DNA from: Pseudoalteromonas luteoviolacea H33-S
Lineage (GTDB): Bacteria; Pseudomonadota; Gammaproteobacteria; Enterobacterales; Alteromonadaceae
NCBI RefSeq assembly: GCF_001625695.1
Contig: NZ_AUXY01000111.1
Location: 78,673-142,672 of the forward strand
Direction of reading: 5' to 3'
DNA length: 64,000 nt
Part shown: in pieces, positions 44,221 through 52,037 of the stretch
Numbering within the stretch: the first letter of the stretch is position 1
Layout of the letters: each line of letters begins with the position of its first letter
Position numbers and translations under genes: made by a program
The notes under the pieces: model-generated
What the model saw: only the letters and a program-made list of their open reading frames with translations
The model's database searches: none
Told to the model about the DNA's origin: nothing

Positions 44221-45119
44221 TAGAAATACCCCTCGCGTTTTTTCTTCTCCATAGAGCCCGCAGAATCGTGGTCAATAACTCGACCTTCGCGCTCTGATGA
44301 TGTGGATAGCAGCATTTCTTCGATGATGCCGGTTAATGTATTGGCTTCAGATTCAACTGCACCTGTTAGTGGGTAGCAACCTAGTGTACGGAAACGCACA
44401 GACTTCATTTCTGGCACTTCACCTTCTTCTAGTGGCATACGCTCGTCATCAACCATGATCAATGTACCGTTACGCTCAACCACAGGGCGCTTATCTGATA
44501 AGTACAGCGGGACGATTTCGATGTTTTCTTGATAGATGTATTGCCAAATATCAAGCTCTGTCCAGTTAGATAGCGGGAAAACACGGATACTTTCGCCCGG
44601 GTTAACTTGGCTGTTATAGGTATTCCAAAGTTCTGGACGCTGATTTTTAGGATCCCAGCGGTGGTGCTTATCACGGAATGAGTAAACACGCTCTTTCGCA
44701 CGTGATTTCTCTTCGTCACGACGTGCGCCACCGAATGCTGCGTCAAAGCCATACTTATCAAGTGCTTGTTTTAAGCCTTGGGTTTTCATCACGTCAGTGT
44801 GCTTGGCTGAGCCGTGTGTAAACGGGCCGACGCCCATGGCAATACCTTCAGGGTTCTTATGAACAATCAGGTCAAAGTTATATTCTTTTGCCAAGCGGTC
44901 GCGAAACTCAATCATTTCACGGAATTTCCAGTCTGTGTCTACGTGTAGTAGTGGGAATGGAATCTTCGCTGGGTAAAATGCTTTACGAGCCAAATGCAGT
45001 AACACTGAAGAGTCTTTACCAATAGAGTAAAGCATCACTGGGTTATCAAACTCTGCAGCGACTTCGCGAATAATCTTTATACTTTCAGCTTCAAGTTGCT
45101 GAAGGTGGGTTAAAGCCAT
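44220..45119 (-). CDS. cysD: Sulfate adenylyltransferase subunit 2
   Basis: 299 residues; PP-loop MLYSIGKDSSVLL, GARRDEEKSRAKER and the WNTYN/QVNPGE region are typical of CysD. It adenylates sulfate to APS with CysN. It lies 35 bp after cysG and overlaps cysN by one base. Confidence 0.96.
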   Translation of the reverse strand: MALTHLQQLEAESIKIIREVAAEFDNPVMLYSIGKDSSVLLHLARKAFYPAKIPFPLLHVDTDWKFREMIEFRDRLAKEYNFDLIVHKNPEGIAMGVGPFTHGSAKHTDVMKTQGLKQALDKYGFDAAFGGARRDEEKSRAKERVYSFRDKHHRWDPKNQRPELWNTYNSQVNPGESIRVFPLSNWTELDIWQYIYQENIEIVPLYLSDKRPVVERNGTLIMVDDERMPLEEGEVPEMKSVRFRTLGCYPLTGAVESEANTLTGIIEEMLLSTSSEREGRVIDHDSAGSMEKKKREGYF

Positions 45120-45154
45120 TGTTCGTCGTCCTACTGTTAATTAAATTAATTCTA

Positions 45155-46576
45155 TTAAGCTACTTGGGTAATAGGCTGTGCAAAGCTACTGATTTGCTCC
45201 GTTTGCCCAAACCATGCTAATTCTTCGTGTAGTGCAGCCACCTCACCAATGATCAACAGTGCGGGTGATTGGATGTTATGCTGCTCTATTTTTGCTGCCA
45301 ATTCACCGAGTGTGCCGCGAACGACACGCTGTGACTGACGTGTGCCATTTTCAACAATGGCAATGGGTGTTTCAGGTGCTCTACCATGTTCTAGTAGCTT
45401 GGCCTGAATATGCGGTGATTTAATCACACCCATGTAAACAGCCAAGGTTTGGTTCGATTGCGCAAGACCACGCCAATCCAACTCTTGACCATCTTTTTTA
45501 CAGTGCCCAGTGACAAACTGAATAGCTTGTGCATGGTCTCTGTGTGTCAATGGGATACCTGAATATGCACTGCAACCTGCCGCTGCGGTGATACCTGGGA
45601 CAATTTGATATTTAACGCCGTGTTTAGCCAGTACTTGAACTTCTTCGCCGCCGCGGCCATAAATGAATGGATCACCGCCTTTGATACGGCATACCTTTTT
45701 ACCTTGCTTGGCAAAGTTCACTAGCATTTGGTTAGTATCTTCTTGTTTAACACTATGGTTGCCTGCTTTTTTACCGACACAGATTAAATCCGCATCGCGT
45801 CTCACCAGCTCCATAATTTCATCAGACACTAAATAGTCATAAACGACAACATCAGCTTGCTGCATAAGTTGCAGGGCTTTAATGGTCAGTAACTCAGGGT
45901 CGCCAGGACCTGCACCGACCACATACACCTCGCCTTCTGGCGCACTAGGCAGTGTCAGCATGTCATTAAGTTGCTGCTGTGCGCCTTGTTCATCACCTAC
46001 TTGTACTTTACTGACGACGCTTGAGTCAAACACACGCTCCCAAAATTGGCGTCGGTCTGAAAAGGTATTGAAGCGAGACTTGACTTGCTCTCTAAAGTCT
46101 CCAGCCAGTTTGGCTAATCTTCCAGTATGATGCGGGATCAAGGTTTCTAACTTTTCTCTGATCCTGCGCGCTAATACAGGTGCTGTACCAGCACTTGAAA
46201 TGGCGATTGTGATAGGGTCTCTATCAACAATCGATGGGAAGATAAACCCGCATTTAGGTTGGTCGTCTACCACATTGACAAAAATGTTTTGCGCATTGGC
46301 GGCGTCAAATACGGCTTTGTTAACCGCTTCGTCATCAGTCGCGGCAATGATCAGCATCATGCCAAGTACATGATGAGTATCAAAATACTCTTTAACCAGG
46401 CATAACTGGCCCTGTTCAGCAAGCTCGACCAGTTCAGTACAAAAATCAGGGGCGACAACAGTTACATTGGCGCGTGCTTTTAAAAATGCTTGGCACTTTC
46501 TTAGTGCGACGTCACCACCACCGACGACCAATACTGGTTTATCGTCTAATTTAGTAAATATCGGTAAATATTGCAC
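45155..46576 (-). CDS. cysG: Trifunctional siroheme synthase
   Basis: 473 residues. N-terminal precorrin-2 dehydrogenase/ferrochelatase (about 1-150; VVGGGDVALRK NAD loop) and C-terminal uroporphyrinogen III methyltransferase (about 215-460; GAGPGDPELLTIKAL, RIKGGDPFIYGRGGEE, GIPLTHRDHAQ). It makes siroheme from uroporphyrinogen III, the cofactor of CysI. First gene of the operon. Confidence 0.96.
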   Translation of the reverse strand: MQYLPIFTKLDDKPVLVVGGGDVALRKCQAFLKARANVTVVAPDFCTELVELAEQGQLCLVKEYFDTHHVLGMMLIIAATDDEAVNKAVFDAANAQNIFVNVVDDQPKCGFIFPSIVDRDPITIAISSAGTAPVLARRIREKLETLIPHHTGRLAKLAGDFREQVKSRFNTFSDRRQFWERVFDSSVVSKVQVGDEQGAQQQLNDMLTLPSAPEGEVYVVGAGPGDPELLTIKALQLMQQADVVVYDYLVSDEIMELVRRDADLICVGKKAGNHSVKQEDTNQMLVNFAKQGKKVCRIKGGDPFIYGRGGEEVQVLAKHGVKYQIVPGITAAAGCSAYSGIPLTHRDHAQAIQFVTGHCKKDGQELDWRGLAQSNQTLAVYMGVIKSPHIQAKLLEHGRAPETPIAIVENGTRQSQRVVRGTLGELAAKIEQHNIQSPALLIIGEVAALHEELAWFGQTEQISSFAQPITQVA

Positions 46577-46685
46577 AAAAATTCGCCCCTAAATGCATAA
46601 CCTTGATTTAAGCCAACTCAAATGACTTAGTAGGAGAGCAGAATATAACGCCCTTAAAAGACGAAAAAATAATATTAACCCAAAA

Positions 46686-46706
46686 TATATAACTAAAAGT
46701 TATATA
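46686..46706. promoter_or_regulatory. Inverted repeat before the cysG operon
   Basis: Perfect 9-bp arms with an AAA spacer. The ATAACTAAAA inside it recurs before cysJ (21219-21228), making it a candidate site for a shared sulfur regulator such as CysB. Confidence 0.4.
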
Positions 46707-46857
46707 CAGCCTTTGATTTTGGTTTAAGGCTTATATTTCAAGGCCTAGTTACTAAAATGTATCCATATTAGCAACTTATAGCAATTGGTTATGAGATATA
46801 ATCGAACGTTCAGAGTTGCACATGCTTTATTTTCGATAGCCGACAGGAGTGTGTTGC

Positions 46858-46869
46858 GGACAAATGTCC
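46858..46869. promoter_or_regulatory. Small inverted repeat before deoC
   Basis: GGACA - AA - TGTCC, a symmetric operator-like site about 100 bp before the deoC ATG. The regulator is unknown. Confidence 0.35.
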
Positions 46870-46969
46870 TGTAGGGCGGGCGTGTAATTTATTTTACTGG
46901 GTGTATACGTATAGAATTTGTTTGATAGCTATTAAACCATGGGGTGGTTTGAAGTTTTAAGGAGACGTA

Positions 46970-47728
46970 ATGAGTACACAGCAGCAAGCTACGGCGAGCA
47001 ATGCGATACGCGTGCTTGAACTAATGGATTTAACTTCGCTTAATGACGATGATACACCGCAAAGTATCATTGCGATGCTAGACAGCATTGATGCAAATAT
47101 TGCATTGCCCGCCGCGGTATGTGTATATCCGCAATTTGTTACGTTGTGTAAAGCGGAGTTGGCATCACGGGGTTGGCAAAGTATCAAGGTGGCGACGGTC
47201 ACGAATTTCCCTTGTGGGGAGCAACCACTTACTCAAGTGCTCGCGCAAACACAACAAGCGATTGACGACGGTGCTGATGAAATAGATTTGGTGATGCCTT
47301 ATAACCAAGTAATAGCTGGTGATCCGGATACACCGTGGCAATATGTGCACTCAAGTAAAAAAGTCTGTGGTACTTCTATTAAGCTAAAAGTGATTATCGA
47401 AACTGGTATATTAGAACAACCAGAATTAATCGCACAAGCCAGTGATATCGCGATTTTAGCTGGGGCCGACTTTATTAAAACCAGCACAGGTAAAGTGCCT
47501 GTAAATGCGACTTTAGCAGCTGCGCAAGTGATGATTGAACGCATTAAAGTTAATGGTAAAGCGGTTGGCTTTAAAGCGGCTGGCGGGGTTAAGACTGTTT
47601 CGCAAGGGCTCCCTTACCTTGATGTGGCAGCAAATATCATGGGCCATGATTGGGCTCAGCCATCCATGTTTAGATTTGGAGCATCTAGCTTGCTGGCAGA
47701 TGTAAAAAAAGTAGTTAAGCAGGATTAA
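46970..47728 (+). CDS. deoC: Deoxyribose-phosphate aldolase
   Basis: 252 residues, AGGAG 8 nt before the ATG. Schiff-base Lys in ADFIKTSTGKV, second Lys in VGFKAAGGVK, and VIIETGIL are DeoC signatures. It splits 2-deoxyribose-5-phosphate into glyceraldehyde-3-phosphate and acetaldehyde. Here it stands alone; deoA, deoB and deoD are not next to it. Ends at a terminator. Confidence 0.95.
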   Translation: MSTQQQATASNAIRVLELMDLTSLNDDDTPQSIIAMLDSIDANIALPAAVCVYPQFVTLCKAELASRGWQSIKVATVTNFPCGEQPLTQVLAQTQQAIDDGADEIDLVMPYNQVIAGDPDTPWQYVHSSKKVCGTSIKLKVIIETGILEQPELIAQASDIAILAGADFIKTSTGKVPVNATLAAAQVMIERIKVNGKAVGFKAAGGVKTVSQGLPYLDVAANIMGHDWAQPSMFRFGASSLLADVKKVVKQD

Positions 47729-47735
47729 GTGCATC

Positions 47736-47775
47736 AATAAAGCGATGCATTGTATACATCGCTTTATTTTTGGTT
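47736..47775 (+). terminator. Terminator of deoC
   Basis: AATAAAGCGATG (47736-47747) pairs perfectly with CATCGCTTTATT (47757-47768), followed by TTTTGG. Confidence 0.88.
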
Positions 47776-48037
47776 CTCGTTAACTATTCACGACAGTTTG
47801 TCATACAAAATAGGCGAGTTTGATCTGACTAACACTTGATATTTAATCTAATTCCACCAATATCCCTTATATTGCTGCAGATAATCGTGCTTGTAGCGAT
47901 GACTTTTGTGTTAAATATGATGGCTTGCAGCTGTGTTTAATAACTGATTGAAAAACAAAAGTTGTGAAAATCGTACGATGTATAACTTTTACACTTGTTT
48001 TCAGTTTGTTCGTCAGTATAATGGGCATCCACTTTGC
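47776..48037 (+). promoter_or_regulatory. tRNA-Trp promoter region
   Basis: Non-coding. A sigma70 promoter is visible at the right: TTGTTT (47995-48000), 16-nt spacer, TATAAT (48017-48022), then a G/C-rich discriminator (GGGCATCC). The start site would be about 9 nt before the tRNA, typical of a stable-RNA promoter. Confidence 0.65.
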
Positions 48038-48114
48038 AGGGGCGTAGTTCCAATTGGTAGAACAGCGGTCTCCAAAACCGATGGTTGCGGGTTCGAGTCC
48101 TGCCGCCCCTGCCA
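48038..48114 (+). tRNA. trpT: tRNA-Trp (anticodon CCA)
   Basis: 77 nt including encoded CCA. Acceptor AGGGGCG pairs with CGCCCCT (48104-48110), discriminator G. The anticodon loop CTCCAAA carries CCA. The T arm has GTTCGAGTCC. The anticodon stem has one G-A mismatch at its outer pair. Its place directly before secE is usual in this group. Confidence 0.96.
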
Positions 48115-48129
48115 CTCAATACTTTTTAG

Positions 48130-48213
48130 TCCAAATTTAAAATAATGTGTGTTGCACTCGTCGCTTATTTGTAAATTTGGATTTAATGGATTAACCCTGT
48201 CTAAGACAGGGTT
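48130..48213 (+). other. Two strong hairpins between tRNA-Trp and secE
   Basis: First hairpin: TCCAAATTTA plus AAATAA (48130-48145) pairs with TTATTT, a bulged G, and TAAATTTGGA (48165-48181), 16 bp. Second: AACCCTGTC - TAA - GACAGGGTT (48193-48213). They look like processing or partial termination signals that separate the tRNA from the secE-nusG mRNA. Confidence 0.65.
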
Positions 48214-48242
48214 GTTGTGTCTGTATTTAAGGTAAAACAATT

Positions 48243-48620
48243 ATGAGCACTAATGTTGAAAACCCGTCTAGCTCGATGGACACGGTAAAATGGCTAGTTG
48301 CAGTTGTACTACTCACTGGCGCAGTAGTTGGTAACTATATGTACGCGGACATGTCTGCGTTAGTACGCGCAGTTGGTGTTGTAGTTGCTGTGGGTGCCGC
48401 TCTAGGTATCGCTGCGACGACTGAAAAAGGTCGTACTTTTATTGCTTTTGCAAAAGAGTCTCGTATTGAGGTTCGTAAAGTTGTATGGCCTACGCGTCAA
48501 GAAGCAACGCATACTACAATTATCGTGATGGCAGCAACTGTAGTAATGGCACTTATCCTGTGGGGATTAGATGGCTTGCTATTCCGTGCTGTTGGCTTTT
48601 TAACTGGATTGGAGATCTGA
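48243..48620 (+). CDS. secE: Preprotein translocase subunit SecE
   Basis: 125 residues, three membrane segments as in gammaproteobacterial SecE (about 16-34, 40-58, 93-115) and the conserved amphipathic ESRIEVRKVVWPTRQEA before the last. Part of the SecYEG channel. Followed 4 bp later by nusG. Confidence 0.95.
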   Translation: MSTNVENPSSSMDTVKWLVAVVLLTGAVVGNYMYADMSALVRAVGVVVAVGAALGIAATTEKGRTFIAFAKESRIEVRKVVWPTRQEATHTTIIVMAATVVMALILWGLDGLLFRAVGFLTGLEI

Positions 48621-48624
48621 TCCC

Positions 48625-49182
48625 ATGTCGGATGAGAACAAAGAAAAGAAATTACGTTGGTACGTAATTCAGGCGTTTTCTGGTTTTGAAAAGCGCGTTG
48701 CTCAAACTATTATTGAGCACATTAAAATTGAAGGCTTAGAAGAAGACTTCGGTGAAGTACTAGTACCTACAGAAGAAGTTGTAGAGATGCGTGCTGGTCA
48801 AAAGCGCAAGTCTGAGCGTAAATTCTTCCCAGGTTACGTCCTTGTTCAAATGGTGATGAACGACGCGACTTGGCACTTGGTGAATAGCACACCACGTGTA
48901 ATGGGCTTTGTTGGCGGTACATCTGATCGTCCTGCACCAATTAGTCAGCGTGAAGCTGATCGTATTCTTAACCGTCTACAAGAGAACGCTGAAGCGCCTA
49001 AGCCAGCGACGCTGTTTGAGCCGGGTGAAGTGGTTCGTGTTATTGATGGTCCATTTGCAGACTTCAACGGTGTTGTTGAAGAAGTGGATTATGAAAAGAG
49101 CCGCTTAAAAGTGTCTGTACTTATCTTCGGTCGTTCAACGCCGGTTGACCTTGAGTTCGGTCAGGTAGAGCAAGATACTTAA
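48625..49182 (+). CDS. nusG: Transcription termination/antitermination factor NusG
   Basis: 185 residues; N-terminal NGN domain (RWYVIQAFSGFEKRVAQ; FFPGYVLVQM) and C-terminal KOW domain (EPGEVVRVIDGPFADFNGVVEE). Binds RNA polymerase and links it to Rho or ribosome. Followed by a terminator that also carries the rplK promoter. Confidence 0.97.
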   Translation: MSDENKEKKLRWYVIQAFSGFEKRVAQTIIEHIKIEGLEEDFGEVLVPTEEVVEMRAGQKRKSERKFFPGYVLVQMVMNDATWHLVNSTPRVMGFVGGTSDRPAPISQREADRILNRLQENAEAPKPATLFEPGEVVRVIDGPFADFNGVVEEVDYEKSRLKVSVLIFGRSTPVDLEFGQVEQDT

Positions 49183-49215
49183 TTTGCAGTATTTTTGTAC
49201 TATTGCAAAAAATAA

Positions 49216-49244
49216 TTGAAAAAGGCCGCTGATTAAACTATAAT
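49216..49244 (+). promoter_or_regulatory. Sigma70 promoter of rplKA, inside the secE-nusG terminator
   Basis: TTGAAA (49216-49221), 17-nt spacer, TATAAT (49239-49244), with a GC-rich discriminator. The -10 element lies in the loop and right arm of the terminator hairpin. Confidence 0.7.
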
Positions 49245-49257
49245 CAGCGGCCTTTTT
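49219..49257 (+). terminator. Terminator of secE-nusG
   Basis: Perfect 17-bp stem (49219-49235 with 49241-49257), five-base loop AACTA, ending in TTTTT. Confidence 0.92.
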
Positions 49258-49367
49258 GTAGGTAGACTACGTCTGCCACGAAAAGAAAGAATTTTTTAAT
49301 CGGGAAGCCGTTTGAGTACGCGTCCTCGCGCGCACAAGGCTAAGACCCATTTAACGAGGTTATTAAC

Positions 49368-49796
49368 ATGGCTAAAAAAGTTGAAGCTTTAATCAAGCTA
49401 CAAGTTGCTGCTGGTATGGCTAACCCTAGTCCTCCAGTAGGTCCTGCACTAGGTCAACACGGTGTAAACATCATGGAATTCTGTAAAGCGTTCAACGCAC
49501 GTACAGAGTCTATCGAAAAAGGTGCACCAGTTCCTGTAATCATTTCTGTTTACAACGACCGTTCATTCACTTTTGATATGAAAACTCCACCTGCATCTTA
49601 CCTTCTTAAGAAGGCTGCAGGTATCAAGTCTGGTTCTGGCCGTCCAAACACTGAGAAAGTTGGTACTGTAACACGTGCACAACTAGAAGAGATTGTTGAG
49701 ACTAAACGTCCTGACCTTACTGCTGCTGATATGGACGCAGCTGTACGCACGATTGCAGGTTCTGCACGTGCAATGGGCTTGAATGTAGAAGGGTAA
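49368..49796 (+). CDS. rplK: 50S ribosomal protein L11
   Basis: 142 residues, standard L11 length and sequence (KLQVAAGMANPSPPVGPALG; GIKSGSGRPN). Forms the GTPase-associated centre with 23S rRNA. AACGAGG before the ATG; rplA follows after 6 bp. Confidence 0.98.
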   Translation: MAKKVEALIKLQVAAGMANPSPPVGPALGQHGVNIMEFCKAFNARTESIEKGAPVPVIISVYNDRSFTFDMKTPPASYLLKKAAGIKSGSGRPNTEKVGTVTRAQLEEIVETKRPDLTAADMDAAVRTIAGSARAMGLNVEG

Positions 49797-49802
49797 TTGA
49801 GA

Positions 49803-50507
49803 ATGGCTAAATTAACTAAGCGTATGCGCGTAATCCGCGAGAAAGTTGACGTAACTAAAGAGTACGAAATCAACGAAGCTGTTGCTCTTCTTAAAGAACT
49901 AGCTACTGCTAAATTCACTGAAAGTGTTGACGTTGCTGTAAACCTTGGCATCGACGCTCGTAAATCAGACCAAAACGTACGTGGTGCAACTGTACTACCA
50001 CACGGTACTGGTCGTGAAGTACGCGTTGCTGTATTCACTCAAGGTGCTAACGCAGACGCTGCTAAAGAAGCTGGTGCTGATTTAGTAGGTATGGAAGACC
50101 TTGCTGAGCAGGTTAAGAAAGGCGAAATGAACTTTGACGTTGTTGTTGCTTCTCCAGATGCAATGCGCGTTGTCGGTCAACTAGGTCAAATCCTAGGTCC
50201 ACGTGGTCTTATGCCTAACCCTAAAACTGGTACTGTAACACCTAACGTTGCAGAAGCAGTTAAAAACGCTAAAGCTGGTCAGGTTCGTTACCGTAACGAC
50301 AAGAACGGTATCATCCACACTACAATCGGTAAGGTTGACTTTGACGCGAACCAGCTTCAAGAAAACCTTGAAGCACTTATCGTTGCTCTTAAGAAGGCTA
50401 AGCCTTCTCAAGCGAAAGGTACTTACTTGAAGAAAGTAAGCATCTCAACGACTATGGGCGCGGGTGTTGCTGTAGACCAAGCTACTCTAAACACGCTTCT
50501 AGCGTAA
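49803..50507 (+). CDS. rplA: 50S ribosomal protein L1
   Basis: 234 residues from ATG 49803 (MAKLTKRMR), the standard start; a TTG two codons earlier is not needed. L1 stalk protein and, in relatives, translational repressor of the L11-L1 mRNA. Contains DKNGIIHTTIGK and GPRGLMPNPKTGTV typical of L1. Confidence 0.98.
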   Translation: MAKLTKRMRVIREKVDVTKEYEINEAVALLKELATAKFTESVDVAVNLGIDARKSDQNVRGATVLPHGTGREVRVAVFTQGANADAAKEAGADLVGMEDLAEQVKKGEMNFDVVVASPDAMRVVGQLGQILGPRGLMPNPKTGTVTPNVAEAVKNAKAGQVRYRNDKNGIIHTTIGKVDFDANQLQENLEALIVALKKAKPSQAKGTYLKKVSISTTMGAGVAVDQATLNTLLA

Positions 50508-50844
50508 TTTAGATTTTAGCGTTTACATGGCGTAAAAATTAGACTATAATTTTGCGCCATTTCGTTGAGAAGTCACTTCCAACGAAGCAAAGAATTCGGG
50601 TTGAAGCGCATAATTTCGAACTGTTGTTTATCAAATTTGGTCTACAATAAAATCGATAAATTGCGTTTCCGTCCAAGACCGTAGGTGTAACCTAGTTACT
50701 TAATCTTCCTACGTAGACGGTGTGAATCCCAGCTAGATTTTTCCTAATCTTCTGGTTCTCGCCGTAAAAAGCAGCTCAGAGTCATTTGACTGTGAGTAAA
50801 GTAGAACTGGGGACTTGTTCCCATATTAACCAGGAGTAACACCC
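50508..50844 (+). promoter_or_regulatory. rplJ promoter and L10 leader
   Basis: A sigma70 promoter, TTTACA (50522-50527), 17-nt spacer, TATAAT (50545-50550), lies 15 bp after rplA, with its -10 in a hairpin (50528-50541 with 50547-50559). After a second hairpin (TTCGTTG-A-GAAGT with ACTTC-CAACGAA, 50561-50586) comes a long untranslated leader to rplJ. Its position and structured sequence fit the L10(L12)4-binding autoregulatory leader known in enterobacteria. Confidence 0.75.
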
Positions 50845-51339
50845 ATGGCTTTAAATCTTCAAGACAAAAAAGCAATTGTTGCTGAAGTCAACGAAGCTGC
50901 CAAAGGTGCTCTATCTGCAGTAGTTGCAGATTCTCGTGGTGTAACAGTAGATGCTATCACTGCGCTTCGTAAAGAAGCTCGTGAAGCAGGCGTATGGATG
51001 AAAGTTGTCCGTAACACGCTTGCAAAACGCGCTGTTGAAGGTACTGATTATGAGTGCCTTAACGAATCGCTAGTAGGCCCAAGCCTAATCGCTTTCTCTT
51101 CAGAGCACCCAGGTGCTGCTGCTCGTATCTTTGCTGATTTCGCAAAGAAAAACGAGTTGTTCGAACTGAAAGCGGCTGCATTTGAAGGCAATGTTGTTGA
51201 CGTAGATATGCTTGCTAAGCTACCTACTTACGACGAAGCTGTTGCACGCTTAATGAGCGCTATGAAAGAAGCGTCAGCTGGTAAATTGGTTAAAACAATT
51301 GAAGCTGTACGTGTTCAGAAAGCTGAAGAAGCTGCTTAA
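50845..51339 (+). CDS. rplJ: 50S ribosomal protein L10
   Basis: 164 residues; N-terminal RNA-binding part (VSDSRGV-like VADSRGVTV; MKVVRNTLAKRAVEGT) and C-terminal helix that carries L7/L12 dimers. CAGGAG before the ATG. Probably represses its own mRNA through the leader upstream. Confidence 0.98.
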   Translation: MALNLQDKKAIVAEVNEAAKGALSAVVADSRGVTVDAITALRKEAREAGVWMKVVRNTLAKRAVEGTDYECLNESLVGPSLIAFSSEHPGAAARIFADFAKKNELFELKAAAFEGNVVDVDMLAKLPTYDEAVARLMSAMKEASAGKLVKTIEAVRVQKAEEAA

Positions 51340-51410
51340 TCGCACCTTTTACTCTTTCACCAATAAATTTTTTGAACCTCATGGGTTCGTGATTAATTAG
51401 GAAACTTAAA

Positions 51411-51773
51411 ATGTCTGTAACTAAAGACCAAATCCTTGACGCGATTGCTGAAATGTCAGTAATGGAAGTTGTTGAACTAGTTGAAGCAATGGAAGAAAAA
51501 TTCGGCGTAACTGCAGCTGCTGCTGTTGTTGCTGCTGGTCCAGCTGAAGCTGCTGAAGAGAAGACTGAGTTCGACGTAATCCTAGCTGGCGCTGGCGGTA
51601 ACAAAGTTGCTGCTATCAAAGCTGTACGTGGTGCAACTGGTCTTGGCCTTAAAGAAGCAAAAGCTCTTGTTGAGTCTGCTCCTGCGCCAATCAAAGAAGC
51701 TGTTTCTAAAGAAGAAGCTGAAGCACTTAAGAAAGATCTTGAAGAAGCTGGTGCTGAAGTTGAGATCAAGTAA
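51411..51773 (+). CDS. rplL: 50S ribosomal protein L7/L12
   Basis: 120 residues; N-terminal dimerisation helices, Ala-rich hinge (about 35-55), and C-terminal domain with GANKVAAIKAVR-type and GLGLKEAKALVE motifs. Recruits translation GTPases. Followed by an attenuating hairpin before rpoB. Confidence 0.98.
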   Translation: MSVTKDQILDAIAEMSVMEVVELVEAMEEKFGVTAAAAVVAAGPAEAAEEKTEFDVILAGAGGNKVAAIKAVRGATGLGLKEAKALVESAPAPIKEAVSKEEAEALKKDLEEAGAEVEIK

Positions 51774-51811
51774 TCTAGCATACGCTAGGTTCGCTGCCTG
51801 AGAAATCAGGC

Positions 51812-51845
51812 AAGGGCTGGTGATTTTTTAATCACCGGCCCTTTT
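51812..51845 (+). terminator. rplL-rpoB attenuator hairpin
   Basis: AAGGGCTGGTGAT (51812-51824) pairs with ATCACCGGCCCTT (51831-51843), one T:G pair, then TTGCGC with only a short T tract. The position and short T run fit the partial terminator that lowers rpoBC transcription relative to ribosomal proteins. Confidence 0.8.
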
Positions 51846-52037
51846 GCGCTCTAGAGCGAAAGTATTACTATTGCGCAATAAAAACCTAAATTCTTCAAGT
51901 TTTTCAATAATTTAAACCTTTTGGGAAACTGTTGGGTTTAGGTAGACAATTTAGATGTTGTTATCATGGCTTAGATGCCAATGAATGCTGTTCTGCATGA
52001 ACAGGTTGGGTCAAAGATCAGCAAGCTGAGGAACCCC

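Larger units (their letters stand above)
46577..46969. other. Divergent cysG / deoC promoter region
   Basis: This 393-bp gap holds two marked inverted repeats: TATATAACT - AAA - AGTTATATA (46686-46706), about 110 bp before cysG, and GGACA - AA - TGTCC (46858-46869), about 100 bp before deoC. No gene or terminator was seen. Confidence 0.6.

Noticed and set aside
47867..48240. Several small frames over tRNA-Trp on both strands
   Set aside because: They cross a complete tRNA and its hairpins and look like products of the tRNA sequence.
51975..52037. Longer rpoB reading from an upstream ATG
   Set aside because: The family start MAYSY at 52038 has its own GAGGA; the 21 extra residues have no family counterpart.
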